Assembly (NCBI RefSeq): GCF_022352055.1
Contig: NZ_JAKRWM010000029.1
Span: 1-64,000, forward strand
DNA: 64,000 nucleotides
Direction of reading: 5' to 3'
Source: Cohnella mopanensis
GTDB taxonomy: Bacteria > Bacillota > Bacilli > Paenibacillales > Paenibacillaceae
Position 1 is the first letter of the stretch. Each line of letters starts with the position of its first letter. The notes under the pieces were generated by a model. That model was not told the origin of the DNA, did no database searches, and saw only the letters and a program-made list of their open reading frames with translations. Positions 34,484 to 43,358 of this stretch are shown here, piece by piece. A program made the position numbers and the translations under genes.

Positions 34484-36250
34484 CTAACCCCCTATAATAA
34501 ACGGTTGCGTTACGGTTACTATGGTGCCGTTCCCCAGTGATGTCGTAAATTTAATTCCATAATGGCTGCCGAAATAAATATGAATTCTGTCGTTCACGTT
34601 TTTAATTCCAAATCCCCGGTTTCCTTCTTCTACCTTTGAAAGCAACGAATTCAATTCCGATTCATCCGCGCCTGCGCCATTATCCGCAATCATGTAGATT
34701 AGATCTTCGTTTTCCTTATAGATTTTGATCTCAATCGTTCCCTTGGTTCCTTTCTTTTCAATTCCATGTTTAATGGCGTTTTCAACAAGCGGTTGGAGAA
34801 CAAGCTTGACGACTTTACATTGGAGCACTTCTTCCGAAACGCTGATGCTGAAATGAATCAGATCCTCAAAACGTTTCTCTTGAATGGTGATATAGTATTT
34901 TAGATGATCGATTTCATTTTCTACGGTCGTAAATTCGTTTCCGCTATTTAAGCTCAGCCTGAACAGCTTCGAAAGGGCTTGAACAAGTTTGGAGCTTTCA
35001 TGAGCCTTTTCCATTCTGCTCATCCAATAAATCGTATCCAGCGTATTGTATAGAAAATGGGGATTGATTTGTGCCTGAAGCGCTTTTAGCTCTGCCTCTT
35101 TTTGTTTGATTTGAACGGTATACACTTCATTTATGAGCTCGCCTAATTTCTTGGACATCTGGTTAAAACTTGTGCCGATAAGCGCGATTTCATCATTGCC
35201 CTTTACCTTGATATTAATATTAAAGTTTTCGTGTTCCAGTAACTTCATTGCTTTTCTTATTTGATTTAAAGGACTTAGAACTTTGTAGGAAAACAGAATG
35301 ATCATAAAAAAACATAAGGCGAAGCCAACCGCGACAGCATAAAGCGTGAAATTTCTAATCGTTTTAGAATCTTTGGATAACTCGTCCATAGGAACCAGGT
35401 TTACTAATTTCCAGCCTGGACGGGACAAATTATAATAGGTTTCAATATAGTTGCGGCCGTCCAAAGAGGCGTTGAAATAGCCGCTTTCTCCCGAATACAG
35501 CCGCGGATCATCGTGCTTGTGGTCTAGCTTCGTTCCTAGCTTATCCTTATTCAAAGAAGAAATAATATTTTTATGCTCGTCGATGATGAAGAAATCGCTA
35601 TTCGAACTCAACAACTTGTCTTTATATATTTTAGAAATTTCGTCCTCGAGGATATTGATTTTGACAATCGCTAGATTGGAGGAAAGATCATCGATATCTT
35701 TAAAGACCTTTACGAAAGATATGACTTTTATTCGGGTATTGTCGTAACTTGTCACCTCGTCCGCGATCAATAGTCCTTCGCCACGCAGTTCGAACAATTG
35801 CTGCTGCAGCGATCCATTGATAAGGTTGGTGTTGCTTGCAGAGTCGAACACCAGGCCGTTCAGCCCTTTTACATAGATAGATTCAATGTTGGATTTGAAT
35901 ACTACGAAATTGTTTACGGCGTTCTGAGCGGCTAATAAATAATTCGGAGATTGAAGGATCTCGCTTTTTGATCGCCTGAGATTTTTAATAAACTCTTTAT
36001 TTTGCAACAAAAAGGTAGAAGAGTTAATCATTTCGTTAAAAACAAAGTTAATATTTTCAGCAATTTGCTGGTTTGTTTTAAAATTAGATAAGCTAACTTT
36101 ATCTTCAATAACGGCAGTTGATTTGATATAAGAGAAAGCGCTTACAACAATGAGGGGGATGATCGTGATGAGCAGGGAAAAGATCATAAACTTATACTGT
36201 AGGCTGAAAAAAACTTTTTTAATGATGCCGTTCACCCCAATTATCGCCAA
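34484..36250 (-). CDS. YesM-type membrane sensor histidine kinase (importer 3)
   Basis: A 588-residue kinase: helix 1 about 18-40, outer dCache-like domain about 45-298, helix 2 about 300-321, HAMP, then His398 in INPHFLYNTLDT, VENAIKHG, DNGAGAD and GFGIKNV. The start is uncertain: TTG 36250 and GTG 36235 are both in frame and neither has a clear ribosome site. It is divergent from the importer 3 binding protein, with 204 bp between them holding both promoters. Confidence 0.9.
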   Translation of the reverse strand: MAIIGVNGIIKKVFFSLQYKFMIFSLLITIIPLIVVSAFSYIKSTAVIEDKVSLSNFKTNQQIAENINFVFNEMINSSTFLLQNKEFIKNLRRSKSEILQSPNYLLAAQNAVNNFVVFKSNIESIYVKGLNGLVFDSASNTNLINGSLQQQLFELRGEGLLIADEVTSYDNTRIKVISFVKVFKDIDDLSSNLAIVKINILEDEISKIYKDKLLSSNSDFFIIDEHKNIISSLNKDKLGTKLDHKHDDPRLYSGESGYFNASLDGRNYIETYYNLSRPGWKLVNLVPMDELSKDSKTIRNFTLYAVAVGFALCFFMIILFSYKVLSPLNQIRKAMKLLEHENFNINIKVKGNDEIALIGTSFNQMSKKLGELINEVYTVQIKQKEAELKALQAQINPHFLYNTLDTIYWMSRMEKAHESSKLVQALSKLFRLSLNSGNEFTTVENEIDHLKYYITIQEKRFEDLIHFSISVSEEVLQCKVVKLVLQPLVENAIKHGIEKKGTKGTIEIKIYKENEDLIYMIADNGAGADESELNSLLSKVEEGNRGFGIKNVNDRIHIYFGSHYGIKFTTSLGNGTIVTVTQPFIIGG

Positions 36251-36454
36251 TTAGAAAGTAATAATAGACGATAATATCGAATAACTCAACCCTCTATGCG
36301 ACCATTCTGGCCACTGAAGGTAATTCGGATAATTTACGGATATTATTATAGATTTGTCGCCTGTTATTAACGATGATCAGAGCTTAAGATCAGAGTGTAA
36401 AGAAATAAGCAGGCCTGCGAATTAAACAAATTCAATACTCATTAGGAGGAAGTC

Positions 36455-37828
36455 ATGAACAGAAACTATTCTAAATTTGTGAGTCTACTTATCGTATTAA
36501 CATTAGCCGTATCGTTCTTAGCAGGTTGCGGAGGTTCGAATAATAATGCAACTAAACCAGAACCTAGCAAAGCCGCTGCTGATCCGTCGCCGGCCTCGAA
36601 GTCTTCGAACGAGAAAGTAAAAGTCACTTTTATGAATCTATGGGCGAAGGATAATACGGAAAACATAGCAACGTCCGTAAGAGCGGCGCTTGCTAAGTTT
36701 CAAGAAGAAAACCCCGATATCATCGTTGAAGAAGAATCCATCGGAGATCAGAATGCCTATTATACGAAGCTGAAAACGTTAGCTGCTTCTAATGATCTCC
36801 CGGACATCTTTATTAGTAAAGGCTCGGAGCTGGCTATGTTCGCTAAGAATCAGACGGTTGCATCATTGGATGAAATTCTTGCCGATGACGTGGCATGGAA
36901 AGAAGGGTTTCTACCTACGTCTTTCAATGATTTAAGCACGGCGGGACATATCTATGGCGTTCCCTTCTCCATGCTTGCGACCTCTGTCATTTATTACAAC
37001 AAGAAGATATTTGCCGATGCTGGCGTAGAAACCTTCCCAACGACTTGGGCTGAGTTTGAAAGCGCCATCGAGAAAATTAAAGCATTAGGCATTACTCCAA
37101 TCGCCCTAGGGAATAAGGAACAGTGGGTTGCTAATTCCTGTGTTCTAAGCGCGTTGGGAGACAGATTTACCGGTTCCGACTGGTTTACAAGCATTAATAA
37201 CAAAGCTGGCGCAAAATTCACGGACCCTGAATTCGTGAATGGCTTGGCGGCACTACAAGGATTAGCTAAAATGGGCGCCTTTAATAAAGATATGAACAGT
37301 ATCAACAACGACCAACAGAAGACGGTTTATTTCAATGGAAAGGCTGCGATGTTCCTCGAAGGAAGTTGGGCAATCGGAGCCGTAATGGCCGCACCACCAG
37401 AAATCGCTGAGAATACCGAAGTCGCTGTGTTCCCGTCCGTTGATGGAGGGAAGGGCGCGGCGAAAGCAACCTCGGGCGGCGCAGGATCCGGCTACGCGGT
37501 GGGCGTGAAGGGTTATGCAACTAAGAAAGAGGCTATCGCTAAAGTGTTGAAGGCAATTAGCGGAGCGGAATTTGCCAAAGATCTTGCCGAGAAGGGCGAG
37601 CCTGTTGCCTATAAGGTTGCTGATTATGACAAGAGCAATGTGAAGTCGCTGGCTGTCAAATATGCTGACTTATCAGCGGAATTGCAGTTTACGCCGATTT
37701 ACGATTCTTACTTGAGTCCTGCTCTAATTAGCCAGATGAATGCAGGGCTGCAGGATCTGCTTATTAATTCGGTATCCCCTGAAGAACTCGCTAAGAGGAT
37801 TCAAACGGAATATGAGAAAGGAAACTAG
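36455..37828 (+). CDS. Sugar ABC importer solute-binding lipoprotein (importer 3, MsmE-like)
   Basis: A 457-residue receptor, lipobox LAGC (Cys25), then a Pro/Ser/Lys linker and a family 1 binding fold (NDLPDIFISKGSELAMF, MFLEGSWAIGAVM). Size and motifs resemble the MsmE/raffinose-type group. AGGAGGAAG precedes the ATG. The downstream GH130 phosphorylase suggests the ligand is a beta-mannoside or manno-oligosaccharide, a context inference. Confidence 0.9.
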   Translation: MNRNYSKFVSLLIVLTLAVSFLAGCGGSNNNATKPEPSKAAADPSPASKSSNEKVKVTFMNLWAKDNTENIATSVRAALAKFQEENPDIIVEEESIGDQNAYYTKLKTLAASNDLPDIFISKGSELAMFAKNQTVASLDEILADDVAWKEGFLPTSFNDLSTAGHIYGVPFSMLATSVIYYNKKIFADAGVETFPTTWAEFESAIEKIKALGITPIALGNKEQWVANSCVLSALGDRFTGSDWFTSINNKAGAKFTDPEFVNGLAALQGLAKMGAFNKDMNSINNDQQKTVYFNGKAAMFLEGSWAIGAVMAAPPEIAENTEVAVFPSVDGGKGAAKATSGGAGSGYAVGVKGYATKKEAIAKVLKAISGAEFAKDLAEKGEPVAYKVADYDKSNVKSLAVKYADLSAELQFTPIYDSYLSPALISQMNAGLQDLLINSVSPEELAKRIQTEYEKGN

Positions 37829-37877
37829 GGGAATTAGAGTTCATTAGATAAGCATTAGAGACAGGAAACGTTCAACG

Positions 37878-37907
37878 CGATTTGGGAATCCAAGGATTCC
37901 CAAATCG
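37878..37907 (+). terminator. Perfect intercistronic hairpin
   Basis: CGATTTGGGAATCC (37878-37891) and GGATTCCCAAATCG (37894-37907) form a perfect 14-bp stem with a 2-nt centre (effectively 13 bp with a 4-nt loop). Only TGTTT follows, immediately before the permease ribosome site. It is likely an mRNA stability element or partial terminator that raises binding-protein levels. Confidence 0.65.
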
Positions 37908-37927
37908 TGTTTAAGGAGAAAAATACA

Positions 37928-38812
37928 ATGAATCATGGGAATTCACTAAGAATAAAAAAGTCCACTTTGTTATGGCTGTTGGTTCCCAGCATCGCTATCT
38001 ATACTTTTGTCATGATTATCCCTCTTATCCTTTCCTTCTATTATAGTCTTACGGATTGGACCGGCGGACCTACTAAGGCGTTCATAGGATTTGATAATTA
38101 TCGCTTTCTTATGAAAGACAGCCTTTTTTGGGAATCGTTCCATAACAATTTGATTATCTTGTTATTTACGATCGTTTTTCAAATGAGCTTGGCATTTATA
38201 TTGACGTCGCTCTTTATGTCGAAAGCGATGAGGCTAAAGGAGTTCCATAGGACGGTTATTTTTTTTCCGGTCGTCTTGTCGGCAGTAGTCGTAGGCTTCA
38301 TTTGGCAAATGATGTACAGCCAAGATTATGGGATCGTGAATACGGTTTTAAAGAGCGTCGGGTTGGATAGTTATATCATGCCTTGGCTGGACGATCCCAA
38401 AGTCGTTATTTATGCCGTAACCTTACCGTTAATTTGGCAATTTTTAGGAATCCCTATGATCATTTTTATGTCCGCAGTTCAGGGGATTTCCAAAGATATT
38501 TACGAAACCTGCGAGCTTGACGGATGTACCGGCATTAAGAAAGCTATCTATATTACCTTCCCGCTCATATACGACACGATAAAAGTGGTTATCATGTTGA
38601 GCATCTCATCTAATATGTTAGTGTTCAGCCATATTTACGTATTAACGGGCGGCGGTCCGGGGACAAGCTCTATGGTGCTGGCCCAGTACGCATACAAAAC
38701 TTCTTTTACAAGCATGCAGCTCGGCTATGGCAGCGCAGTGACGATAGGAATGTTTATATTAAGCTTTGGGCTCGTTCTAGTCTTTAAGTGGTTGGCGGAG
38801 GTGAAGAAGTAG
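37928..38812 (+). CDS. Sugar ABC importer permease, MsmF-like (importer 3)
   Basis: Starts at ATG 37928 behind AAGGAG (an earlier in-frame ATG at 37907 sits in the hairpin). 294 residues, about six helices, with LLWLLVPSIAIYTFVMIIPLI at the N-terminus. The EAA loop is unusual, ETCELDGCTGIKKAIY, with Thr-Cys in place of Ala-Ala. The stop codon shares one base with the start of the next permease. Confidence 0.92.
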   Translation: MNHGNSLRIKKSTLLWLLVPSIAIYTFVMIIPLILSFYYSLTDWTGGPTKAFIGFDNYRFLMKDSLFWESFHNNLIILLFTIVFQMSLAFILTSLFMSKAMRLKEFHRTVIFFPVVLSAVVVGFIWQMMYSQDYGIVNTVLKSVGLDSYIMPWLDDPKVVIYAVTLPLIWQFLGIPMIIFMSAVQGISKDIYETCELDGCTGIKKAIYITFPLIYDTIKVVIMLSISSNMLVFSHIYVLTGGGPGTSSMVLAQYAYKTSFTSMQLGYGSAVTIGMFILSFGLVLVFKWLAEVKK

Positions 38813-39648
38813 TGCCCGTACGAATGTTTAGGAGAGCGGGAGGATTTGTATTTAATACAATCATGGCCGTCTTTTCATTATCCTGCATATTCCCGATTGT
38901 TTGGATCGCCTATTCGTCGCTTAAAACCAAGGACGATTTTATGCTCAATTCTATTTCATTGCCTACCCACCTGCAATTTAACAATTATTACAAGGCATTC
39001 GTGGAAGGTGAAATGTACAAATATTTCATCAGCAGTACGCTTAACACCTTAGTTACGGTCGTTTGCGTTGTTTTCTTATCCTTCTGCGTCGCTTATGTTT
39101 TGTCGCGATTTAGATTCAGAGGCAGGAATTTGATCTATACCTTTTTCATCGCAGGTATGCTCATTCCGGTCTATGGCCTAATCGTCCCGTTGTTTCTTCA
39201 ATTTAAAATATTCGGACTGTACGATAAGTTTTACACTCTGATTCTCCCTTATATCGCGATAAGGCTGTCGCTGCCTATCTTTTTGTTGGAAAGCTTTATT
39301 AAGACAGTGCCGGTAGAACTCGACGAGGCTGCGTATATGGACGGTGCTTCAACCTCCTATACAATGACCAAAATCGTGCTGCCGATATGCAAACCGATTA
39401 TTTCCACGGTCATTATTTTAACCTTCCTGGACACTTGGAATGAGTTTCCTTTCTCGCTCGTGCTTGTAACCAAAAGTTTTTTAAAGACGCTTCCAGTAGG
39501 GCTGACCAACTTCTATGGCCAGTACACGTCGGATTATACAACCTTAATGGCGGCTATGGTCCTATCTATATTACCCGTCATGCTTGTGTATTTTATCTTT
39601 AATAAAAATATCATTCAGGGCATGACTGCAGGAGCCGTCAAAGGTTGA
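38812..39648 (+). CDS. Sugar ABC importer permease, MsmG-like (importer 3)
   Basis: GTG 38812 is chosen: GGAGGTG lies 8 bases upstream, inside the preceding gene, and the start overlaps that gene's TAG by one base. 278 residues, EAA loop EAAYMDGASTSYTMTK, ending NIIQGMTAGAVKG. Translationally coupled partner of the MsmF-like permease. Confidence 0.92.
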   Translation: MPVRMFRRAGGFVFNTIMAVFSLSCIFPIVWIAYSSLKTKDDFMLNSISLPTHLQFNNYYKAFVEGEMYKYFISSTLNTLVTVVCVVFLSFCVAYVLSRFRFRGRNLIYTFFIAGMLIPVYGLIVPLFLQFKIFGLYDKFYTLILPYIAIRLSLPIFLLESFIKTVPVELDEAAYMDGASTSYTMTKIVLPICKPIISTVIILTFLDTWNEFPFSLVLVTKSFLKTLPVGLTNFYGQYTSDYTTLMAAMVLSILPVMLVYFIFNKNIIQGMTAGAVKG

Positions 39649-39687
39649 TGCAGTTAATGGCTTCACATCTAGTGGGGAGAGACGAAT

Positions 39688-40701
39688 ATGAAAGTAACAA
39701 GACATCCTAATAATCCCATTGTAGTTCCCGGAGTTCATGATTGGAGAAAAGTGGCTACCTTTAATCCTGGGGTTGTATTCAATGGCGAGAAATATTTTAT
39801 GTACGAGAGGGCGGCAGGATCTCTCAAGCCGTTCCAGACCAGCATTGGATTGTTGGAAAGCGATGACGGAATCGATTTTCGCCTAGTAGGGGACAAACCT
39901 ATTTTTACAGCGGATATGCTCGGATTTCCCGGAGGCAGCGTCGAGGATGCCAGGGTCGTAATCATAGATGGAATTTATTATATGTGTTATGCGCTGCAGC
40001 CCTATCGATTCGACTGTTGGCCAACCGGAATAGCGGTTCCGGACTATTATCCGAATCATTATCCGGAGTGGGCTCTTAACCATGTCGAGCCGATGATCAC
40101 TCGTTCAGGAATCGCCATCTCCGAGGACGGAGTAAGCTTTAAGCATCTATGCTATACAACCCCCAAAGAAATAGACGACAGGGATAACGCCTTATTTCCG
40201 GAGAAAATAAACGGGAAATTCGCAATATTGAGAAGGCCTATGCAGTATGTCGGGGAGGAATACGGCACAGATGTGCCGGGCATATGGATATCCTATTCGG
40301 AAGATTTACTGGAGTGGTCCAAGCCTGAGCTAGTCGCTGTAGCAGAGAACCTCGAATGGGAAGGAAGCAAAATCGGCGCGGCGGCTACACCATTAAGAAC
40401 GGATAAAGGATGGTTGGTGCTTTATCATGGAGTGGATGCCCAATCCATCTATCGTGTAGGCGCCTTGTTGCTTGATCTTGACGATCCTCAGAAGGTGACC
40501 GCAAGATCCAAACTTCATATTATGGAACCGGAACAGTATTACGAAAGATTCGGTCTTGTTATACCCAACGTCGTTTTTCCAACGGCAAATCTTATTCAAG
40601 AAGACACGCTGTATATGTATTATGGCTGCTGCGATACAAGTATTGGACTGGCGACGGTAGATGTAAATGAATTGCTGGATTATATCTTTTCTAATAGTTA
40701 A
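39688..40701 (+). CDS. GH130 beta-mannoside/manno-oligosaccharide phosphorylase
   Basis: A 337-residue cytoplasmic five-bladed propeller enzyme. Landmarks: ATFNPGVV (about 23-30), probable proton donor Asp87 in SVEDARVV, AILRRPM, and IGAAATPLRTDKGWLVLYHGV with phosphate-site residues. GH130 enzymes use phosphate to split beta-linked mannosides into mannose-1-phosphate and a shorter sugar, saving ATP. Hydrolytic members exist, so phosphorolysis is probable, not certain. It is the last gene of the importer 3 operon (39 bp after the permease) and gives the best clue to that importer's cargo. Confidence 0.88.
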   Translation: MKVTRHPNNPIVVPGVHDWRKVATFNPGVVFNGEKYFMYERAAGSLKPFQTSIGLLESDDGIDFRLVGDKPIFTADMLGFPGGSVEDARVVIIDGIYYMCYALQPYRFDCWPTGIAVPDYYPNHYPEWALNHVEPMITRSGIAISEDGVSFKHLCYTTPKEIDDRDNALFPEKINGKFAILRRPMQYVGEEYGTDVPGIWISYSEDLLEWSKPELVAVAENLEWEGSKIGAAATPLRTDKGWLVLYHGVDAQSIYRVGALLLDLDDPQKVTARSKLHIMEPEQYYERFGLVIPNVVFPTANLIQEDTLYMYYGCCDTSIGLATVDVNELLDYIFSNS

Positions 40702-40707
40702 ATGAAT

Positions 40708-40744
40708 AACGGTGGATGCCTCCTTAAGTGAGGCATCCACCGTT
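40708..40744 (+). terminator. Terminator of the importer 3/GH130 operon
   Basis: AACGGTGGATGCCTC (40708-40722) and GAGGCATCCACCGTT (40730-40744) are a perfect 15-bp stem with a 7-nt loop. The T-rich stretch after it (GACATTTTAG) is short. Confidence 0.8.
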
Positions 40745-40754
40745 GACATTTTAG

Positions 40755-40776
40755 TTGTATTAGTATGATAATACAA
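40755..40776 (+). promoter_or_regulatory. Putative GntR (YtrA-type) operator 1, overlapping promoter
   Basis: TTGTATTA-N6-TAATACAA is a perfect 8-bp inverted repeat with a 6-bp spacer. It overlaps the -10 region of a promoter whose -35 TTGACA is at 40743-40748, and lies 28 bp before the start of the GntR gene. A near-identical copy stands at 41191-41212. Confidence 0.75.
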
Positions 40777-40803
40777 AAGAGAGCTGAGGCGGGTGAAGAT
40801 GGC

Positions 40804-41175
40804 GTGTTGAATTTCTATGAATTGAAATTAAATCATAAGGATCCTGTTTATGTGCAAGCAGCCTTATACGTGAAGCGGCAAATCTTATTGCGCAGGGCAG
40901 TTTCCGGCGATAAGCTGCCGTCCAGGCGGGAGATCGCCGCCCAGTTGAGCATTAATCCGAACACGGTCCAGAAGGCGTTTAAGCTCATGGAAGATGAAGG
41001 TTATGTGCGTACTAGCAGCACGCTAGGAAGCGTGATTTATGTCGATGAGAACATTTTACGCCAGATAGAAGATGAACTGACCAGGGAACTCGTCAAATCA
41101 TTCATTGATTCGGCTAAAGAAGTCAATTTGTCGTTCAAGACGGTCGTCGAGCTCATCAGCAAACATTGGGAATAA
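40804..41175 (+). CDS. GntR-family regulator, YtrA subfamily
   Basis: A short regulator of 123 residues. GTG 40804 is preferred since a GAGGCGGGTG element lies upstream; the ATG at 40765 falls inside the operator. The winged helix (about 15-80) reads LPSRREIAAQLSINPNTVQKAFKLMEDEGYV, followed by only about 40 residues, as in YtrA-type GntR proteins that lack a full ligand domain. These usually repress an adjacent ABC exporter. The three genes that follow fit that pattern. Confidence 0.9.
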   Translation: MLNFYELKLNHKDPVYVQAALYVKRQILLRRAVSGDKLPSRREIAAQLSINPNTVQKAFKLMEDEGYVRTSSTLGSVIYVDENILRQIEDELTRELVKSFIDSAKEVNLSFKTVVELISKHWE

Positions 41176-41190
41176 ATTTTTTTAGATTGG

Positions 41191-41212
41191 TTGTACTACA
41201 CACATAATACAA
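41191..41212 (+). promoter_or_regulatory. Putative GntR (YtrA-type) operator 2
   Basis: TTGTACTA-N6-TAATACAA repeats operator 1 with one base change and the same 22-bp geometry. It lies between the regulator gene and the ABC permease gene, 18 bp before the latter, so it could control the exporter genes separately. Confidence 0.75.
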
Positions 41213-41230
41213 TCGAGGTGCTATTGTGAA

Positions 41231-42004
41231 ATGAAAGGCTTATACCGTTTGATCAATATCGAGTTTGCCAAGTGGCTCGTATTCACCGCGATTCTGTGCA
41301 TCGCGGCCATCATAATGCCGCTGATCGTTCTGCCTAATAAGTTGAAAAATTATAATGAGCATACCGTGAATGCCCGATTCGAGGATTTGTATATATCATC
41401 AGGCAACGTGATGTGGTTTGTGATATTTCTTGCCTTGATCTTCGCCTTTCTCTTGAAGACGGTATACGCGGATTATTGGGGCAGCAAGAGCATCTATAAT
41501 TATTTGACGCTTCCGGTGAAGCGAGAAGCGTTGTATTTCAGCAAGTTGTTCGTGTTCGCGACTTGCCTGCTTATGCTTCTGGCATCTCAATTGATCAGTA
41601 TCCGTCTGGGTTATGCGCTCTATGCGGATAAGGTAGGAAGTTACGGCGACGGGCAGTTCGTCATGCATAACGGATTTTTCCTGGCGATGATTCGGTCAGA
41701 ATTTTTCCGTCTGTTATTGCCGTTAAGCTTCAGCCGGATGTTATCTACGTTCGGGATATTTTTGGTCGCCGCGACAGGTTTCTATTACGGGGCTTTGTGC
41801 GAGCGGAGCAGGAAGTATTACGGATTTGCGCCTATCGTCGCAGCCATCTGGATTACGATCAACGTGATCGGTTATCGCATGAGTGAAGAGATCCATTATA
41901 GCGAGCTTAAGGGCTTATACGTTAGCAGCGTTTCTCTATTAGTCCTTAGCGGCTTTTTCGTCTGGCACAGTCTTCGCATAATAAAAAGAGGCGCGGTTGC
42001 TTAG
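41231..42004 (+). CDS. ABC-2-type membrane subunit of the YtrA-linked exporter
   Basis: A 257-residue protein with about six helices and no catalytic motif. The arrangement of a long first outer segment followed by KSIYNYLTLPVKREALYFSKL, which resembles the ABC-2 coupling region, suggests the permease half of an ABC exporter. It is read after the regulator and before a membrane-anchored protein and an ATPase, all within 70 bp or less of each other. Substrate unknown; antibiotic or envelope stress response is the usual role of related systems. Confidence 0.75.
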   Translation: MKGLYRLINIEFAKWLVFTAILCIAAIIMPLIVLPNKLKNYNEHTVNARFEDLYISSGNVMWFVIFLALIFAFLLKTVYADYWGSKSIYNYLTLPVKREALYFSKLFVFATCLLMLLASQLISIRLGYALYADKVGSYGDGQFVMHNGFFLAMIRSEFFRLLLPLSFSRMLSTFGIFLVAATGFYYGALCERSRKYYGFAPIVAAIWITINVIGYRMSEEIHYSELKGLYVSSVSLLVLSGFFVWHSLRIIKRGAVA

Positions 42005-42032
42005 CTTTAGGCCTTGGGAGGAGAAAGTCGAA

Positions 42033-43334
42033 ATGGAAAAGTTAAAGAAGCATGTTGCCATCCCCGCTATGGCCTTGGCAATCGCAATTCTAATCGTAAT
42101 GGCCATTTATACGTATAGGTTAAAAGATAACGGTGAATTCGAGATAAAGGATTTGGTCGGCAGCCGGGAAGCCATACAAGACGTTACGATCAGCGGACAA
42201 CTGCGGGACGGGGTTCACCGGACGTTGTTCCGGGTGGAAAAGGGACAGATCAGCGCAAATACGGAAATTTTCAGGCAGCCGAAATGGACCGACATGTACC
42301 GCTTTGGAGGATCCAAGAGGACGGGAGACGGGATGGAGTATAGTATCGAGAACAGTATTCCCTCTTATACGATTACAGCCCGAAAAATCAAAGATTATTA
42401 CTCCGTTCCGCTCGGCTCGACCGAGGTCAATCCGTCGATCGCTTATCGAAATCCTGACAGACAGGACAATTCCGTTACTTATGCGAACCGCACGGAGTAC
42501 GGATTGGCGAAGGTCGGAGACAAAGTTTATTATACGGTCCCGGTATCCTCTTATTTCACGGGATCAAGCGGAATCTACGAGCTTAAGTTCCATGAGTGGG
42601 GTTTCAATTCAATCGATTATGGGGATGCCTTTGCCCCTCGTAAAATCGTCGATATCAACCTGGAGGCGAAGGAGCCGGACGGACAATCGGGAATTGAAAT
42701 TCTCGGTCTGGAAGCCGTAGGCCATCGATTGGCGTTGTTGTCGGTTGAAAATAACAAGCTCTTCATCAGAAGCTACGATAACGAAAGCGGACAACTGTTA
42801 GGGGAAACGTCTATTCCGAGGTTTTACTTACCAGCGAGACAGGGCGATGATCGACCTGAGGACATAGCGGGTTATTATGAAGAATACGAAGCCTATCCGG
42901 ATGCTGACCACAATAGGCTGACACTAAGCTTTGTTCGCAGCTCTTCGGAGCGGGATCGATTACATAGGACGATCCTGACGATGGACTTCACCGACGGAGT
43001 AAAAGTCGTGGATACGACGAATGCGGGCTTCGAAGACGGAAAAGAAGATACTTTCAGCGGAATTACGTACATGTGTTACCGGAATGGCAAGCTGTTCGTC
43101 ATCAAGTCCTACCGGGAAGCGTTAACTGAACAAACCCGCATAGCGTATGATATCGCTTCCCCTAAGCACTTGTACATTTACGCGTATAACCATTCGGAAC
43201 TGATCTATAAGGGCGAGTTGGTCACTGAACTGGACGAAGACAACATACAGGCGTATAACTTGCCGGCCTCGCTAGGCGGATTCAGCTACGACCAGATGGA
43301 ATATAGGTATTTTACGCATGTGGTAGTCGAATAG
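42033..43334 (+). CDS. Membrane-anchored extracytoplasmic protein of the YtrA-linked ABC operon
   Basis: ATG 42033 with GGGAGGAG upstream. 433 residues: one N-terminal helix (about 8-28; IPAMALAIAILIVMAIYTY) and a large outward domain rich in Tyr, Asp and beta-type segments, possibly a beta-propeller-like fold (repeated short strands such as GLAKVGDKVYYTVPV and HRLALLSVENNKLFIRSYD). No family was recognised. Its tight position between the ABC permease and ATPase genes (29 and 24 bp spacing) suggests an accessory or ligand-sensing part of the exporter. Confidence 0.75.
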   Translation: MEKLKKHVAIPAMALAIAILIVMAIYTYRLKDNGEFEIKDLVGSREAIQDVTISGQLRDGVHRTLFRVEKGQISANTEIFRQPKWTDMYRFGGSKRTGDGMEYSIENSIPSYTITARKIKDYYSVPLGSTEVNPSIAYRNPDRQDNSVTYANRTEYGLAKVGDKVYYTVPVSSYFTGSSGIYELKFHEWGFNSIDYGDAFAPRKIVDINLEAKEPDGQSGIEILGLEAVGHRLALLSVENNKLFIRSYDNESGQLLGETSIPRFYLPARQGDDRPEDIAGYYEEYEAYPDADHNRLTLSFVRSSSERDRLHRTILTMDFTDGVKVVDTTNAGFEDGKEDTFSGITYMCYRNGKLFVIKSYREALTEQTRIAYDIASPKHLYIYAYNHSELIYKGELVTELDEDNIQAYNLPASLGGFSYDQMEYRYFTHVVVE

Positions 43335-43358
43335 GCCCGGGAGACGGAGGGGACTTTA

